DNA of 30,087 nucleotides, from the NCBI GenBank assembly GCA_017477805.1, contig JAFUUM010000001.1:1-30087 (forward strand). Reading direction: 5' to 3'. Position 1 is the first letter of the stretch. Each line of letters begins with the position of its first letter. Below the pieces are notes generated by a model, which saw only the letters and a list, made by a program, of their open reading frames with translations, ran no database searches and was not told the DNA's origin. Positions 22,968 to 30,087 of this stretch are shown here, piece by piece. The translations under genes were made by a program, and so were the position numbers. The stretch comes from Lachnospiraceae bacterium. Its GTDB lineage: Bacteria; Bacillota; Clostridia; Lachnospirales; Lachnospiraceae.

Positions 22968-23762
22968 TTAGTTCCGGGTTGATCTCCCCTCCCGGATCCC
23001 GGCTCTCATGAATCCGAAAGCCTTCCCTACAGGAATGTCTTTACAAAGTTTGGCTTTATGAGCCAGTAAAAAACGCAAAGACCAGGCTGTTGCCATTTTC
23101 CCGTAAAGGAAGTGATAAAGCACGCCCCGGTCATGGAAAAAGCGCTCATCATAGCCTCTAAACCAGGTGGATTCTCCGGCAGCCTCTCTTCCTATTGTCA
23201 CAGGGGACGCATAAACCTTGATCCCCGCATCCATAAGATCTTTTAAAAACAGGCTGTCTTCTCCTGCCAGGTACTTCGCTCCGCCTCCAAATAAAAGAGA
23301 GTATCTCACTCCCGTTGAAAGCAGCTTTTCCCGTCGGATGGCAAAGGTCACAGCACCGTAGCGCCCGCAGTTATACCATTTGACACGTTTCCACGCTTCG
23401 TTATGGAAGGTCCGGCGATCCTCCGCAACATCCACGTTAAAGAGGATCATATCCGCTTCCGGGTGAGCATCAAACTCTTTCTCAATGGTGCTCGCATACC
23501 CGGTCTCGTAGATCATATCCTGATCCGCAAAAAGGACGATCTCTGCCCGGGACTCTTCAAGACATCTGTTCCGGGACTTCCCCACACCACGTTCCGGCGA
23601 TGTAACGGACACCACCCGATGCCCCCGGAACTCCAGGATCTCTTTGTCCTCCCGATCCGCCTGATTGGTGATCACCGCATCGGAATTGACTTCCATCCGG
23701 TACAGGAGCTGTTCGATATTCGGTTGTTCCAGGACTGAGATTAAGAGTTCGACTCGCGACAT
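22968..23762 (-). CDS. GT2-like glycosyltransferase, divergent
   Basis: I place the start at ATG 23762 (MSRVELLISV, 264 aa), since AAAGGAAATT lies 11 bases upstream; the frame extends 9 codons further without a ribosome binding site. The N-terminus ELLISVLEQPNIEQL replaces the usual SIIIPVYN, but ERGVGKSRNRCLEES and ADQDMIYETGYA (DxD-like QD) fit the GT-A fold, followed by AGEDSLFLKDLMDAG, the usual acceptor-side ED. It lies between the EpsG polymerase and the GT4 pair in the same operon. Confidence 0.8.
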   Translation of the reverse strand: MSRVELLISVLEQPNIEQLLYRMEVNSDAVITNQADREDKEILEFRGHRVVSVTSPERGVGKSRNRCLEESRAEIVLFADQDMIYETGYASTIEKEFDAHPEADMILFNVDVAEDRRTFHNEAWKRVKWYNCGRYGAVTFAIRREKLLSTGVRYSLLFGGGAKYLAGEDSLFLKDLMDAGIKVYASPVTIGREAAGESTWFRGYDERFFHDRGVLYHFLYGKMATAWSLRFLLAHKAKLCKDIPVGKAFGFMRAGIREGRSTRN

Positions 23763-23860
23763 GTTACCAATTTCCTTTCTAAAACCCAAACGAGTTGCGA
23801 GAGTTTCGCTCTTCGTGCAAGCACGATCGCATCACTCGACTTTGTCACAGTTTGGTTTCG

Positions 23861-25048
23861 TCATTGGAAGATCCAATTTCGATAGGGCAGGATCCGGATA
23901 TCAATGCTGTAGGCGCTTCGTAAGAACAGTGCAAAGTAAGCAAGGAATGCCAGCGTAATGGCGGCTGTCCAGAAGATCCGCTGTCTTTTGTCCCTGATCC
24001 TCGTAAGGAGGGCCGGCAAAAACAAAATGTGGGTAATGTTCAGATAGTACCCGATACGGCTGATCTCCGGGATAAAGGATGCAAACACGTAAAGGAGCAG
24101 AGCAAAGAAATTGCAGTTGAAGTAGAACCGGAGTCTTGCGGATGCCTTCTCCTCTGCTTCCATCCTCTGCCCACCGGCCGCTGCAACGGGATCGATCACA
24201 CTCCGATAGTAGATCAATCCCATGATCAATACTGCAACGCCCTTGGCGATGTTGGTCAGGGATGTTGCCCCGGTATCAAACATGGAGCCTTCGTAATAAG
24301 GATAAAAGGTAAAGATGATCCGCCGGTACACACCGGGAAGTGCCACAAGGCTGATGCAAAAGATCACGGGAAGGATCAGATGGATCCGTTTCCACTTCAC
24401 GTTTGCAAGAAGGTACAGGGGGATCACCACAAGTACCGACTTGTGGAACAACGCTGCCACGCAGATCAGCAGGATAAAATGAACATACCTTCCGTCCAGC
24501 ACATATTTCATGCTGTATAATGCAATGGCCAGGACCAGATAATACCGTACGGAATTCAGGCTGGAGAAGTAATACCCCGCCGTCATGAGGAGAAATACCG
24601 AGTACCCGAACCATTCGCTCTGATCTTCCAGCGCTCTGACAAAAAACAGCACCGTAAAGAAGGCAAAGAACGCAAAGATGGGCAGATACTGATCGTGGTT
24701 CAGGATCGCCTGGAGCACCTTGACAACAAAGATAAAGCCGGGTTCAAACGCCACATGACGGTTCTGCTCGATAAGCAGAAAATCCGCCCGGTAAACCCAG
24801 TAATCATTTCCCACTGCGATGCGGCAGGCAGAAACTCCGAACAGGAGAATGAAGACCATGATGATCAGTCCCTTATTCCAGGCCTGCTGCCTGGTGATCC
24901 CGGGGAGCATCAGCAATCGCTTCTCACTATGCAGTTGTAAGGCTTCCCCTCTGCCGTTTCCGATGACGGTCTCATTTCGGAGAACCAACATCCCCAAGGC
25001 CGTCACCAGTACCGTCAGCACGAGGTAAACGCTGATACTGATCTCCAT
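23861..25048 (-). CDS. EpsG-family polysaccharide polymerase (Wzy-like)
   Basis: The 395-aa protein is mostly hydrophobic with about nine or ten membrane helices. It carries the EpsG signature: VGNDYWVYRADFL (from about residue 79), a GFIFVVKVLQAI helix, FSSLNSVRYYLVLAIALYSM and ALFHKSVLVVIPLYLL. EpsG proteins take the place of Wzy in Gram-positive clusters, joining lipid-linked repeats outside the membrane. It stands directly after the Wzz-like gene, the expected polymerase plus length-regulator pair. The 98-base gap to the next gene (23763-23860) holds only the small TCGTGC/GCACGA stem. Confidence 0.88.
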   Translation of the reverse strand: MEISISVYLVLTVLVTALGMLVLRNETVIGNGRGEALQLHSEKRLLMLPGITRQQAWNKGLIIMVFILLFGVSACRIAVGNDYWVYRADFLLIEQNRHVAFEPGFIFVVKVLQAILNHDQYLPIFAFFAFFTVLFFVRALEDQSEWFGYSVFLLMTAGYYFSSLNSVRYYLVLAIALYSMKYVLDGRYVHFILLICVAALFHKSVLVVIPLYLLANVKWKRIHLILPVIFCISLVALPGVYRRIIFTFYPYYEGSMFDTGATSLTNIAKGVAVLIMGLIYYRSVIDPVAAAGGQRMEAEEKASARLRFYFNCNFFALLLYVFASFIPEISRIGYYLNITHILFLPALLTRIRDKRQRIFWTAAITLAFLAYFALFLRSAYSIDIRILPYRNWIFQ

Positions 25049-25068
25049 ATCTTCGAATTCTGTCTCTC

Positions 25069-26178
25069 TTATTTCTTCTTACGTTTTTCCGATGCGATGA
25101 CCTTATTTAATCCAAGATAGGTATCCAGGAGTTTTTCATCCGCGGGGTGCAGCACCGCTGCCTTGATCTCCGCTCCGGACTTTTCACACAGGGAAAGGAT
25201 CTCCTCGATCTGCTTTCCGTTATGAGCCCCCGAGGGAACCGCAAGCAGGAGGTTCTTTGCTTCCCGAAGCCGGGTGCACAGTTCCTTATCCCGGTCTTTT
25301 CCAACGGTGATCATGTCCACCACCGTTGCATCCGATGCATTGATACGTTTCTGTAGCCCCTCCGCGTCCATGGGCGAACCACCCATAAAGAGCACCGTGA
25401 TCTCGTCTCCAAGGAGCTGTTTTGTCAGCGCATCAAAGCTGGGATTATGGCCGCCCCCCAGCATGGGGATCCCGTATCTTCTTTCAAAAGTAACGGGAAC
25501 GTACACGGAATCATCCGACACGATGAGAAGCCAGATGATAAGAGCAGCCGCCAGATCAAATAGGACCAGACCGAGGATGCAGGCCCGAAGGACCCGTACG
25601 TCCCGGAATGATTCCGTTGCTGCCGTAGATTGGCCGATGAGGCTTGCTGCCCGAAGTTCCGGCATTTCCGAAACCAGGTTCAAAAAGCCTTTCATCAGCT
25701 GTGCGGAAATCTCTTCCGTAAGCTCCTTGGAGGGAGTCTTGACCGTTACGGTTACGATGCGCTCATCGGAAAGAAGAGTGCCCGTCACCCAGGCATTGAT
25801 GTCTTCCTTTGTCAGATGCAAGCCCGTGGTGTAATCCTTCCAGATACTGCCGGTCTTGTCATCCTCCATGGCTTCACAGATGGGATCCGTAAAGACATTG
25901 TCCTGAATGAGCTGGCCCCAGGTCACCTGATTAAAGATAGTCACGTTACTGCCGTCTGCAGGCTTCACGTATTCGATCCGTACGTCCGTGGTGGTCTCAT
26001 AATTTGCAGGACCAGCGAAGACAACATAGCGAAGGTAATATCCTCCACCCACCAGTAAAATGCCGAAAACGGAAGTGAGCAGGAAAACCCACCACTTCCG
26101 CAGGATAAGCAGGAGCACCAGCTTGGTATCAAGGGGCTCCTGTCTGTATGGCAACAATTCGAAGCTGTTACTCTTCAT
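25069..26178 (-). CDS. Wzz/CapA-like co-polymerase with Walker-less BY-kinase-like tail
   Basis: The 369-aa protein has the Wzz layout: TM1 at about 29-48, an extracellular region with NVTIFNQVTWGQLIQDN and TVTVKTPSKELTEEISAQL, and TM2 at about 197-220. After TM2 comes a ~130-residue cytoplasmic domain (about 240-369): DEITVLFMGGSPMDAEGL where kinases have a P-loop, then LLLAVPSGAHNGKQIEEIL and KAAVLHPADEKLL, which look like the late strands of a bacterial tyrosine kinase. No GxxGxGKT/S, no Walker A' and no C-terminal tyrosine cluster is present, so it is probably a non-catalytic remnant. The family sets chain length. It overlaps the upstream transferase by 11 bases. Confidence 0.8.
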   Translation of the reverse strand: MKSNSFELLPYRQEPLDTKLVLLLILRKWWVFLLTSVFGILLVGGGYYLRYVVFAGPANYETTTDVRIEYVKPADGSNVTIFNQVTWGQLIQDNVFTDPICEAMEDDKTGSIWKDYTTGLHLTKEDINAWVTGTLLSDERIVTVTVKTPSKELTEEISAQLMKGFLNLVSEMPELRAASLIGQSTAATESFRDVRVLRACILGLVLFDLAAALIIWLLIVSDDSVYVPVTFERRYGIPMLGGGHNPSFDALTKQLLGDEITVLFMGGSPMDAEGLQKRINASDATVVDMITVGKDRDKELCTRLREAKNLLLAVPSGAHNGKQIEEILSLCEKSGAEIKAAVLHPADEKLLDTYLGLNKVIASEKRKKK

Positions 26179-27640
26179 TGTCTTTTTCCTTCCGATTCTT
26201 TTCCTGATCCAGGCGCCGTCTCTTTTCTTCCAGCTCCTGATCCGCCTTCTTCATAGCCGTGATCTGGGTGCTGTCGATTCCCTCCGTGCTGTCCGGTGTC
26301 AGCAGGATCTTTAAGGTCAAAAGCGCCAGCCGCATATCCATCCACAGGCTGTAGTTCTCGATGTAGTAAAGGTCCAGTTTCAACTTATCGTAAGGCGTGG
26401 TGTTGTACTTGCCGTACACCTGGGCGTAGCCTGCAAGGCCCGCCTTTACCTTGGTGCGGAATTCAAATTCCGGCATCAGTTCCATGTACTGCTTGATGAT
26501 CTCGGGACGCTCCGGTCTCGGACCGATAAAGGACATCTCTCCGGAGAGAATGTTAAAAAGCTGGGGCAGCTCATCCAGACGGACTTTCCGGATAAATTTC
26601 CCCACAGGGGTGATACGGTCATCCCCTTTGGAAGCAAGACGGGCAACACCGTCTTTCTCTGCATCCACTCTCATGCTGCGGAATTTCAGAATGGTAAATT
26701 CCTTCATGTTCCGGGTGCAGCGGATCTGCTTATACAGCACGGGGCCGCCATCGTAAAGCTTCACAGCAAGCGCGGTCAGCAGCATAAAAGGGCTTGATAA
26801 AACAATAAGGATCAGGGAGAAAAAGATGTCGAAGAACCGTTTGAAAAATCTCTCTTCCACCGTCATCCGGTATTCCCGGATCAGCATGATGGGAGTATCA
26901 AACAGATTCATCTGATCAGCGCCCTGTAAGAGCACATCCGTGATCTTGGGCATGATGTAGACCCGGATGGAGGATCCGTAACAGTATTTGAAGATCTTGT
27001 TCCGATCTTCCGTGGGAAGGTCCCAGATCACTACTGCATCGTAGCCTGCGGAGCACTCATCAAACACCTTCTCCAGACCTTCTCTGTAGCTGATGGTGTT
27101 CCGGATCCGGAACTTTTCTTTCCTGCTGTTGAACTTGGTGACAATATCCTCGTAGGGTCTGTCCCCATACACCAGAAGCATCTTTTTGGGCGGGAACAGA
27201 TAGGAATAGATGTGTCCCGCGATCAGGGTCCAGACAACGATGATCACAAAATCGTAACCGATCATGATGCCAAAATAGGTGATGTTTACGATATGGAGCA
27301 TCATCAGCGAGATCTGCAACAACGTGATGACGTTGACAAAGACCATGGCAAAGGCCTGGGAAAATATGATCTCCGTATTTCGGTAGTACCCGATCTTTAA
27401 ACCGCCGTACATGGCGGTAAACATCAGGAGCAGTGCTGCATAGATGGCCAGCATCAGAATGTTACCGTTTTTCCAGAAGCGCAGGCCCGTATAAGCCCAG
27501 ACCTCAAATCTCAAATATCCGTACCAAACCCGGTAATATACCGCAAGCTGCAGGATGACACTGACAAGAGAAAGCCCCAACTGTACCAGCCGCTTAAAGG
27601 ACTCTCTTCTTTGGTTTTTCCGTTGATGTTCCGTCATCAC
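26168..27640 (-). CDS. Initiating sugar-phosphate transferase (long polyprenyl glycosylphosphotransferase)
   Basis: The 490-aa protein has N-terminal helices (about 20-40, 60-78, 93-120, 127-150), a Rossmann-like middle region with KMLLVYGDRPYED (from 153) and DAVVIWDLP, then a membrane hairpin (about 272-294) and the Bac_transf domain. Signatures: FTILKFRSM (315-323), Asp356-Glu357 in RLDELPQLF, SFIGPRPERPE and VKAGLAGYAQVYGKYN. It loads the first sugar phosphate onto undecaprenyl phosphate. Its close linkage to the Wzz-like and EpsG genes makes it the likely initiator of the main exopolysaccharide. It is the third such enzyme in the window. Confidence 0.93.
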   Translation of the reverse strand: MMTEHQRKNQRRESFKRLVQLGLSLVSVILQLAVYYRVWYGYLRFEVWAYTGLRFWKNGNILMLAIYAALLLMFTAMYGGLKIGYYRNTEIIFSQAFAMVFVNVITLLQISLMMLHIVNITYFGIMIGYDFVIIVVWTLIAGHIYSYLFPPKKMLLVYGDRPYEDIVTKFNSRKEKFRIRNTISYREGLEKVFDECSAGYDAVVIWDLPTEDRNKIFKYCYGSSIRVYIMPKITDVLLQGADQMNLFDTPIMLIREYRMTVEERFFKRFFDIFFSLILIVLSSPFMLLTALAVKLYDGGPVLYKQIRCTRNMKEFTILKFRSMRVDAEKDGVARLASKGDDRITPVGKFIRKVRLDELPQLFNILSGEMSFIGPRPERPEIIKQYMELMPEFEFRTKVKAGLAGYAQVYGKYNTTPYDKLKLDLYYIENYSLWMDMRLALLTLKILLTPDSTEGIDSTQITAMKKADQELEEKRRRLDQEKNRKEKDNEE

Positions 27641-27673
27641 GATCCTCCGTTGACGTTTGTTTCCTTTTCTTTC

Positions 27674-28489
27674 CTAAAGCCTTCGTTTTGTGGCCCGAAC
27701 AGCCCAGCCCACGAAGTAGTAGGCGCTCTGAAAGACGTTCAATTTCCCGATCTTTCGATACAGGTTCCAGATCCGTCTCAGAGCCTCTATTTTGTTAGAC
27801 GAGAGGGTGTTTGCCGCCCGTCTGTAAGTCACAAGATTTTCATTCAACCCGTAGGCTTTTGCCCCCGTTTGCAGGATCCTCCACCAGGTGGCGGTATCCT
27901 CACTCTTGATCCGGGGCATATTCAAAAGATCTTTGGAGATCACTTCCGTATCCACCAGTACCGTGGAGGTAAAGATGGTGGTATTGGAAAGAGCTTCTTT
28001 GTAAGTCAGGATTTCCGGTACGCGGACGATCTTGCCTGTCCCAACGGCATTTTCATCGCCGAATTCATAACCGCAAAAGAAGAACCCGGGGATCTCCGGT
28101 CCCGTTTTCCCTGCGGTCTTTGCATCTTCCTGACACTTATGAAGATGCTCCATCTGGCGTTGCAGTTTTTCCGGTTTCCAGATATCATCCGCATCCACGA
28201 AAGCGATATATCTTCCGTTAGCTGCCCGGAGGCCTTCGTTTCGGGCATCCGCCGCACAAGTGGTATCTGAGAAGATCACCCGGATCCTGCCTGCATCCTT
28301 CATTCCGGCAGACTCAGCTTCGATCCCGGCCTGATTTTCCAGCTCCCGCAGCACCTCTTTGGTACCGTCCGCAGAGCCGTTCTCCACAAGGATCAGTTCC
28401 CAGTCCGTATAGGTCTGGGCCTTTACGGAAGCCACCGTTTCTCTGATATACTTTTCCGCATTATGCACAGGCACAATGATACTGATCAT
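27674..28489 (-). CDS. Family 2 glycosyltransferase
   Basis: The 271-aa protein is a standard GT-A enzyme: ISIIVPVHNAEKYIRETVAS at the start, LVENGSADGT, TCAADARNEGLRAANG, and FVDADDIWKPEKLQRQM (DxD). A SEDTATWWRIL acceptor motif and a short basic end with a possible amphipathic helix (YYFVGWAVRATKRR) suggest membrane contact. The ATG shares one base with the GtrB-like stop (TAATG), so the pair is coupled. The sugar cannot be assigned. Confidence 0.9.
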   Translation of the reverse strand: MISIIVPVHNAEKYIRETVASVKAQTYTDWELILVENGSADGTKEVLRELENQAGIEAESAGMKDAGRIRVIFSDTTCAADARNEGLRAANGRYIAFVDADDIWKPEKLQRQMEHLHKCQEDAKTAGKTGPEIPGFFFCGYEFGDENAVGTGKIVRVPEILTYKEALSNTTIFTSTVLVDTEVISKDLLNMPRIKSEDTATWWRILQTGAKAYGLNENLVTYRRAANTLSSNKIEALRRIWNLYRKIGKLNVFQSAYYFVGWAVRATKRRL

Positions 28490-29418
28490 TAAAACTCTTC
28501 CTTACTGATGTAGATGGGTCTGTCCTTTACTTCCAGATAGGTCTTGGACAGATACTGTCCGAAGATCCCCAGGCACAGAAGCTGCACGCCGCTGATCAGG
28601 GAGATGATGCACACCATGGAAGGCCAGCCGGAAGTGGGATCTCCCAGCACCAGGGTCTTGATGACGATGGCAACAATGAGGATAAAGGACACGATACAAA
28701 ACAGGATGCCCAGCACGGAAGCAAATCCAAGGGGCACCGTGGAAAAAGCAACGATACCATCCAGAGCGTAAAGGAACAGTTTCCAGAAGCTCCACTTGGT
28801 CTCGCCCTTCTGGCGCTCCACGTTCTCAAATTCCAGCCATTTGGTCTCAAAGCCGATCCAGCCGTAGATGCCCTTGGTAAAGCGGTTATATTCCTTCATG
28901 GAAAGGATGGCATCCACCATGGGTCTTGTCATCAGACGGTAATCCCTTGCACCGTCCACGATCTCGGTCTTGGACATACGGTTGATCAGATGATAAAACC
29001 GTCTTGCAAAGAAGGAGCGGATGGGAGGTTCTCCCTTTCTTGTCACCCTTCTCGTGGCCACGGAATCATAGCCCTGATCGATGTAGGAAAACATCTCGGG
29101 AAGAAGGGCCGGGGGATCCTGAAGATCCACATCCATGGTCACCACGTAATCTCCCTTGGCATGCTGAAAGCCCGCGTACATGGCGGCTTCCTTACCAAAG
29201 TTCCGGGAGAATGAGACCATATGGACCTTCTCATCTCTCTCATGGAGTTTCCGGATCTCATCCTTCGTCTTATACTTGGATCCGTCATCCACGTAGATCA
29301 CTTCGTAGTCCAGATCCCTGGAGTCAAAGAAAGCCTTATTCTTGATGAATTCTTCGTAAAAATCCGCCACCGTTTCTTCTTCGTTGAAACAGGGAACGAT
29401 CACGCTCAGAAGTTTCAT
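28489..29418 (-). CDS. GtrB-like polyprenyl-phosphate glycosyltransferase
   Basis: The 309-aa protein combines a GT2 domain (LSVIVPCFNEEETVADFYEE, YVDDGSK, SFSRNFGKEAAMYAG, TMDVDLQDPP with DxD, and ARDYRLMTRPMVDAI) with two C-terminal membrane helices (about 227-260 and 268-290). This is the DPM1/GtrB/YkcC architecture: it makes a sugar-phospho-undecaprenol, usually glucosyl, which is flipped and used outside the membrane by a GT-C enzyme. The partial membrane protein upstream could be that partner. Such pairs modify teichoic acid or O-antigen side chains. Confidence 0.92.
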   Translation of the reverse strand: MKLLSVIVPCFNEEETVADFYEEFIKNKAFFDSRDLDYEVIYVDDGSKYKTKDEIRKLHERDEKVHMVSFSRNFGKEAAMYAGFQHAKGDYVVTMDVDLQDPPALLPEMFSYIDQGYDSVATRRVTRKGEPPIRSFFARRFYHLINRMSKTEIVDGARDYRLMTRPMVDAILSMKEYNRFTKGIYGWIGFETKWLEFENVERQKGETKWSFWKLFLYALDGIVAFSTVPLGFASVLGILFCIVSFILIVAIVIKTLVLGDPTSGWPSMVCIISLISGVQLLCLGIFGQYLSKTYLEVKDRPIYISKEEF

Positions 29419-29473
29419 GTTCTATCCTCGTTCGTTTTATCTTATTCCCGATGTGTCCCCACCGGGCGTTACT

Positions 29474-30087
29474 TTACTTACGGTCGTAGAGTTTCACCTC
29501 AGAAGTGGATGCGATGAGATGATACCCCTTTTCTTCGCACCTCTCCGCCAGGTCTCCCGCTGCTCCCACAGCGATGTATCTGCTCTTTAGATCCTCAAAA
29601 TGCTCTTCCAGATAAACTTCATCGCAGAGGTTGATCCCAAATCCCGTGGGCAGTTCATACAGCGGACCGTAATCCACCAAAAAGAGCTGTCCATCTTTCG
29701 AATCCCGGAAGGTCCAGATCACGGTATTCTCATAATTTGGAACCGCCGCATCTTCGGTAAGCTGCATTCCCCGGGCACACTGCTCTCCAAAGTTTTCGAT
29801 CTCCGACACCCGGCTTTCTTCAGCATAGTGCATCCCGTATTCATACGGGAAATCGGCTTTGATCCAGAATTCATAGATCAGGAACACCGCCAGGAGTGAG
29901 ATCCCGACATAGGGGACCAGCAGGCGGCCACGCCTGTTTTCTTCTTTCCCGGCAAAAAACTCATGTCCGCAGGCCAGATAGCCAAAGCAGAGCACGGAAA
30001 CGAAAATAAAGGGAAGGGTGTGTCTGCTGCCCTCTGCAAGGCGGTACATCAGCATATCCGCCGTAAAGAAGCCTCCCATCACCAGGG
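29474..30087 (-). CDS. C-terminal part of a multi-spanning membrane protein, possibly a GT-C glycosyltransferase
   Basis: The open frame continues past the right edge, so the true start is outside the window; the first in-frame GTG and ATG near 30080 are internal. What is visible is two membrane segments (HTLPFIFVSVLCFGYLACG and YVGISLLAVFLIYEF) followed by a ~150-residue soluble, probably extracellular, domain ending KLYDRK. No family signature can be read. Its position right before a GtrB-like gene suggests a GT-C enzyme that uses the sugar-phospho-lipid, but this is inference from context only. Confidence 0.6.
   Translation of the reverse strand, partial: LVMGGFFTADMLMYRLAEGSRHTLPFIFVSVLCFGYLACGHEFFAGKEENRRGRLLVPYVGISLLAVFLIYEFWIKADFPYEYGMHYAEESRVSEIENFGEQCARGMQLTEDAAVPNYENTVIWTFRDSKDGQLFLVDYGPLYELPTGFGINLCDEVYLEEHFEDLKSRYIAVGAAGDLAERCEEKGYHLIASTSEVKLYDRK

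Overview
The window looks like a chromosomal surface-polysaccharide locus from a low-GC Gram-positive anaerobe, probably a clostridium of the Lachnospiraceae type. The pointers are strong AAGGAG-like ribosome binding sites, EpsG-, TagA- and WecB-type polymer genes, and a desulfoferrodoxin plus rubrerythrin pair typical of strict anaerobes. I cannot assign genus or species. Every recognisable gene lies on the minus strand, so transcription runs from right to left; the many plus-strand open frames are antisense shadows.

Right block (30087 to 19306): the C-terminal part of a membrane protein, a GtrB-like polyprenyl-phosphate glycosyltransferase, a GT2 enzyme, a large initiating phosphoglycosyl transferase, a Wzz-like co-polymerase with a kinase-like but Walker-less tail, an EpsG-type polymerase, a GT2-like enzyme, two GT4 enzymes and another GT2. 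Next come a two-gene oxidative-stress cassette (rubrerythrin, then desulfoferrodoxin) ending in a strong terminator, and an Rpn/PD-(D/E)XK gene lying between two ~94-bp direct repeats that each carry a promoter.

Middle and left block (16706 to 3478): UDP-glucose dehydrogenase, a CapD/PglF-type 4,6-dehydratase, an OpgB/LtaS-like phosphoglycerol transferase, a short initiating transferase, an NAD-dependent epimerase, a GT2, an inserted AlbA/Schlafen-like gene, a second large initiating transferase, a flavin reductase-rubredoxin fusion, a TagA/WecG-type ManNAc transferase and WecB. WecB, TagA and the phosphoglycerol transferase together suggest a teichoic-acid-like or phosphoglycerol-decorated polymer. 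Three separate initiating transferases suggest more than one glycan. No Wzx flippase, BY-kinase or phosphatase gene is seen in the window.

Left edge (3207 to 1): an ABC-type ATPase plus a small TOPRIM-like protein, overlapping by 4 bp and with their own promoter under a 37-bp inverted repeat (a candidate defence module). Beyond it are a patchwork intergenic region and a second phosphoglycerol transferase cut by the window edge. The patchwork holds a decayed 3' end of a wecB gene and one copy of a ~200-bp structured repeat; the other copy lies at 7555-7775. Each repeat copy is a large nested hairpin with a T-tract followed by a promoter-like pair with 17-bp spacing. The locus therefore appears to be assembled from cassettes separated by shared terminator-promoter units, with A+T-rich accessory genes inserted at the joints.
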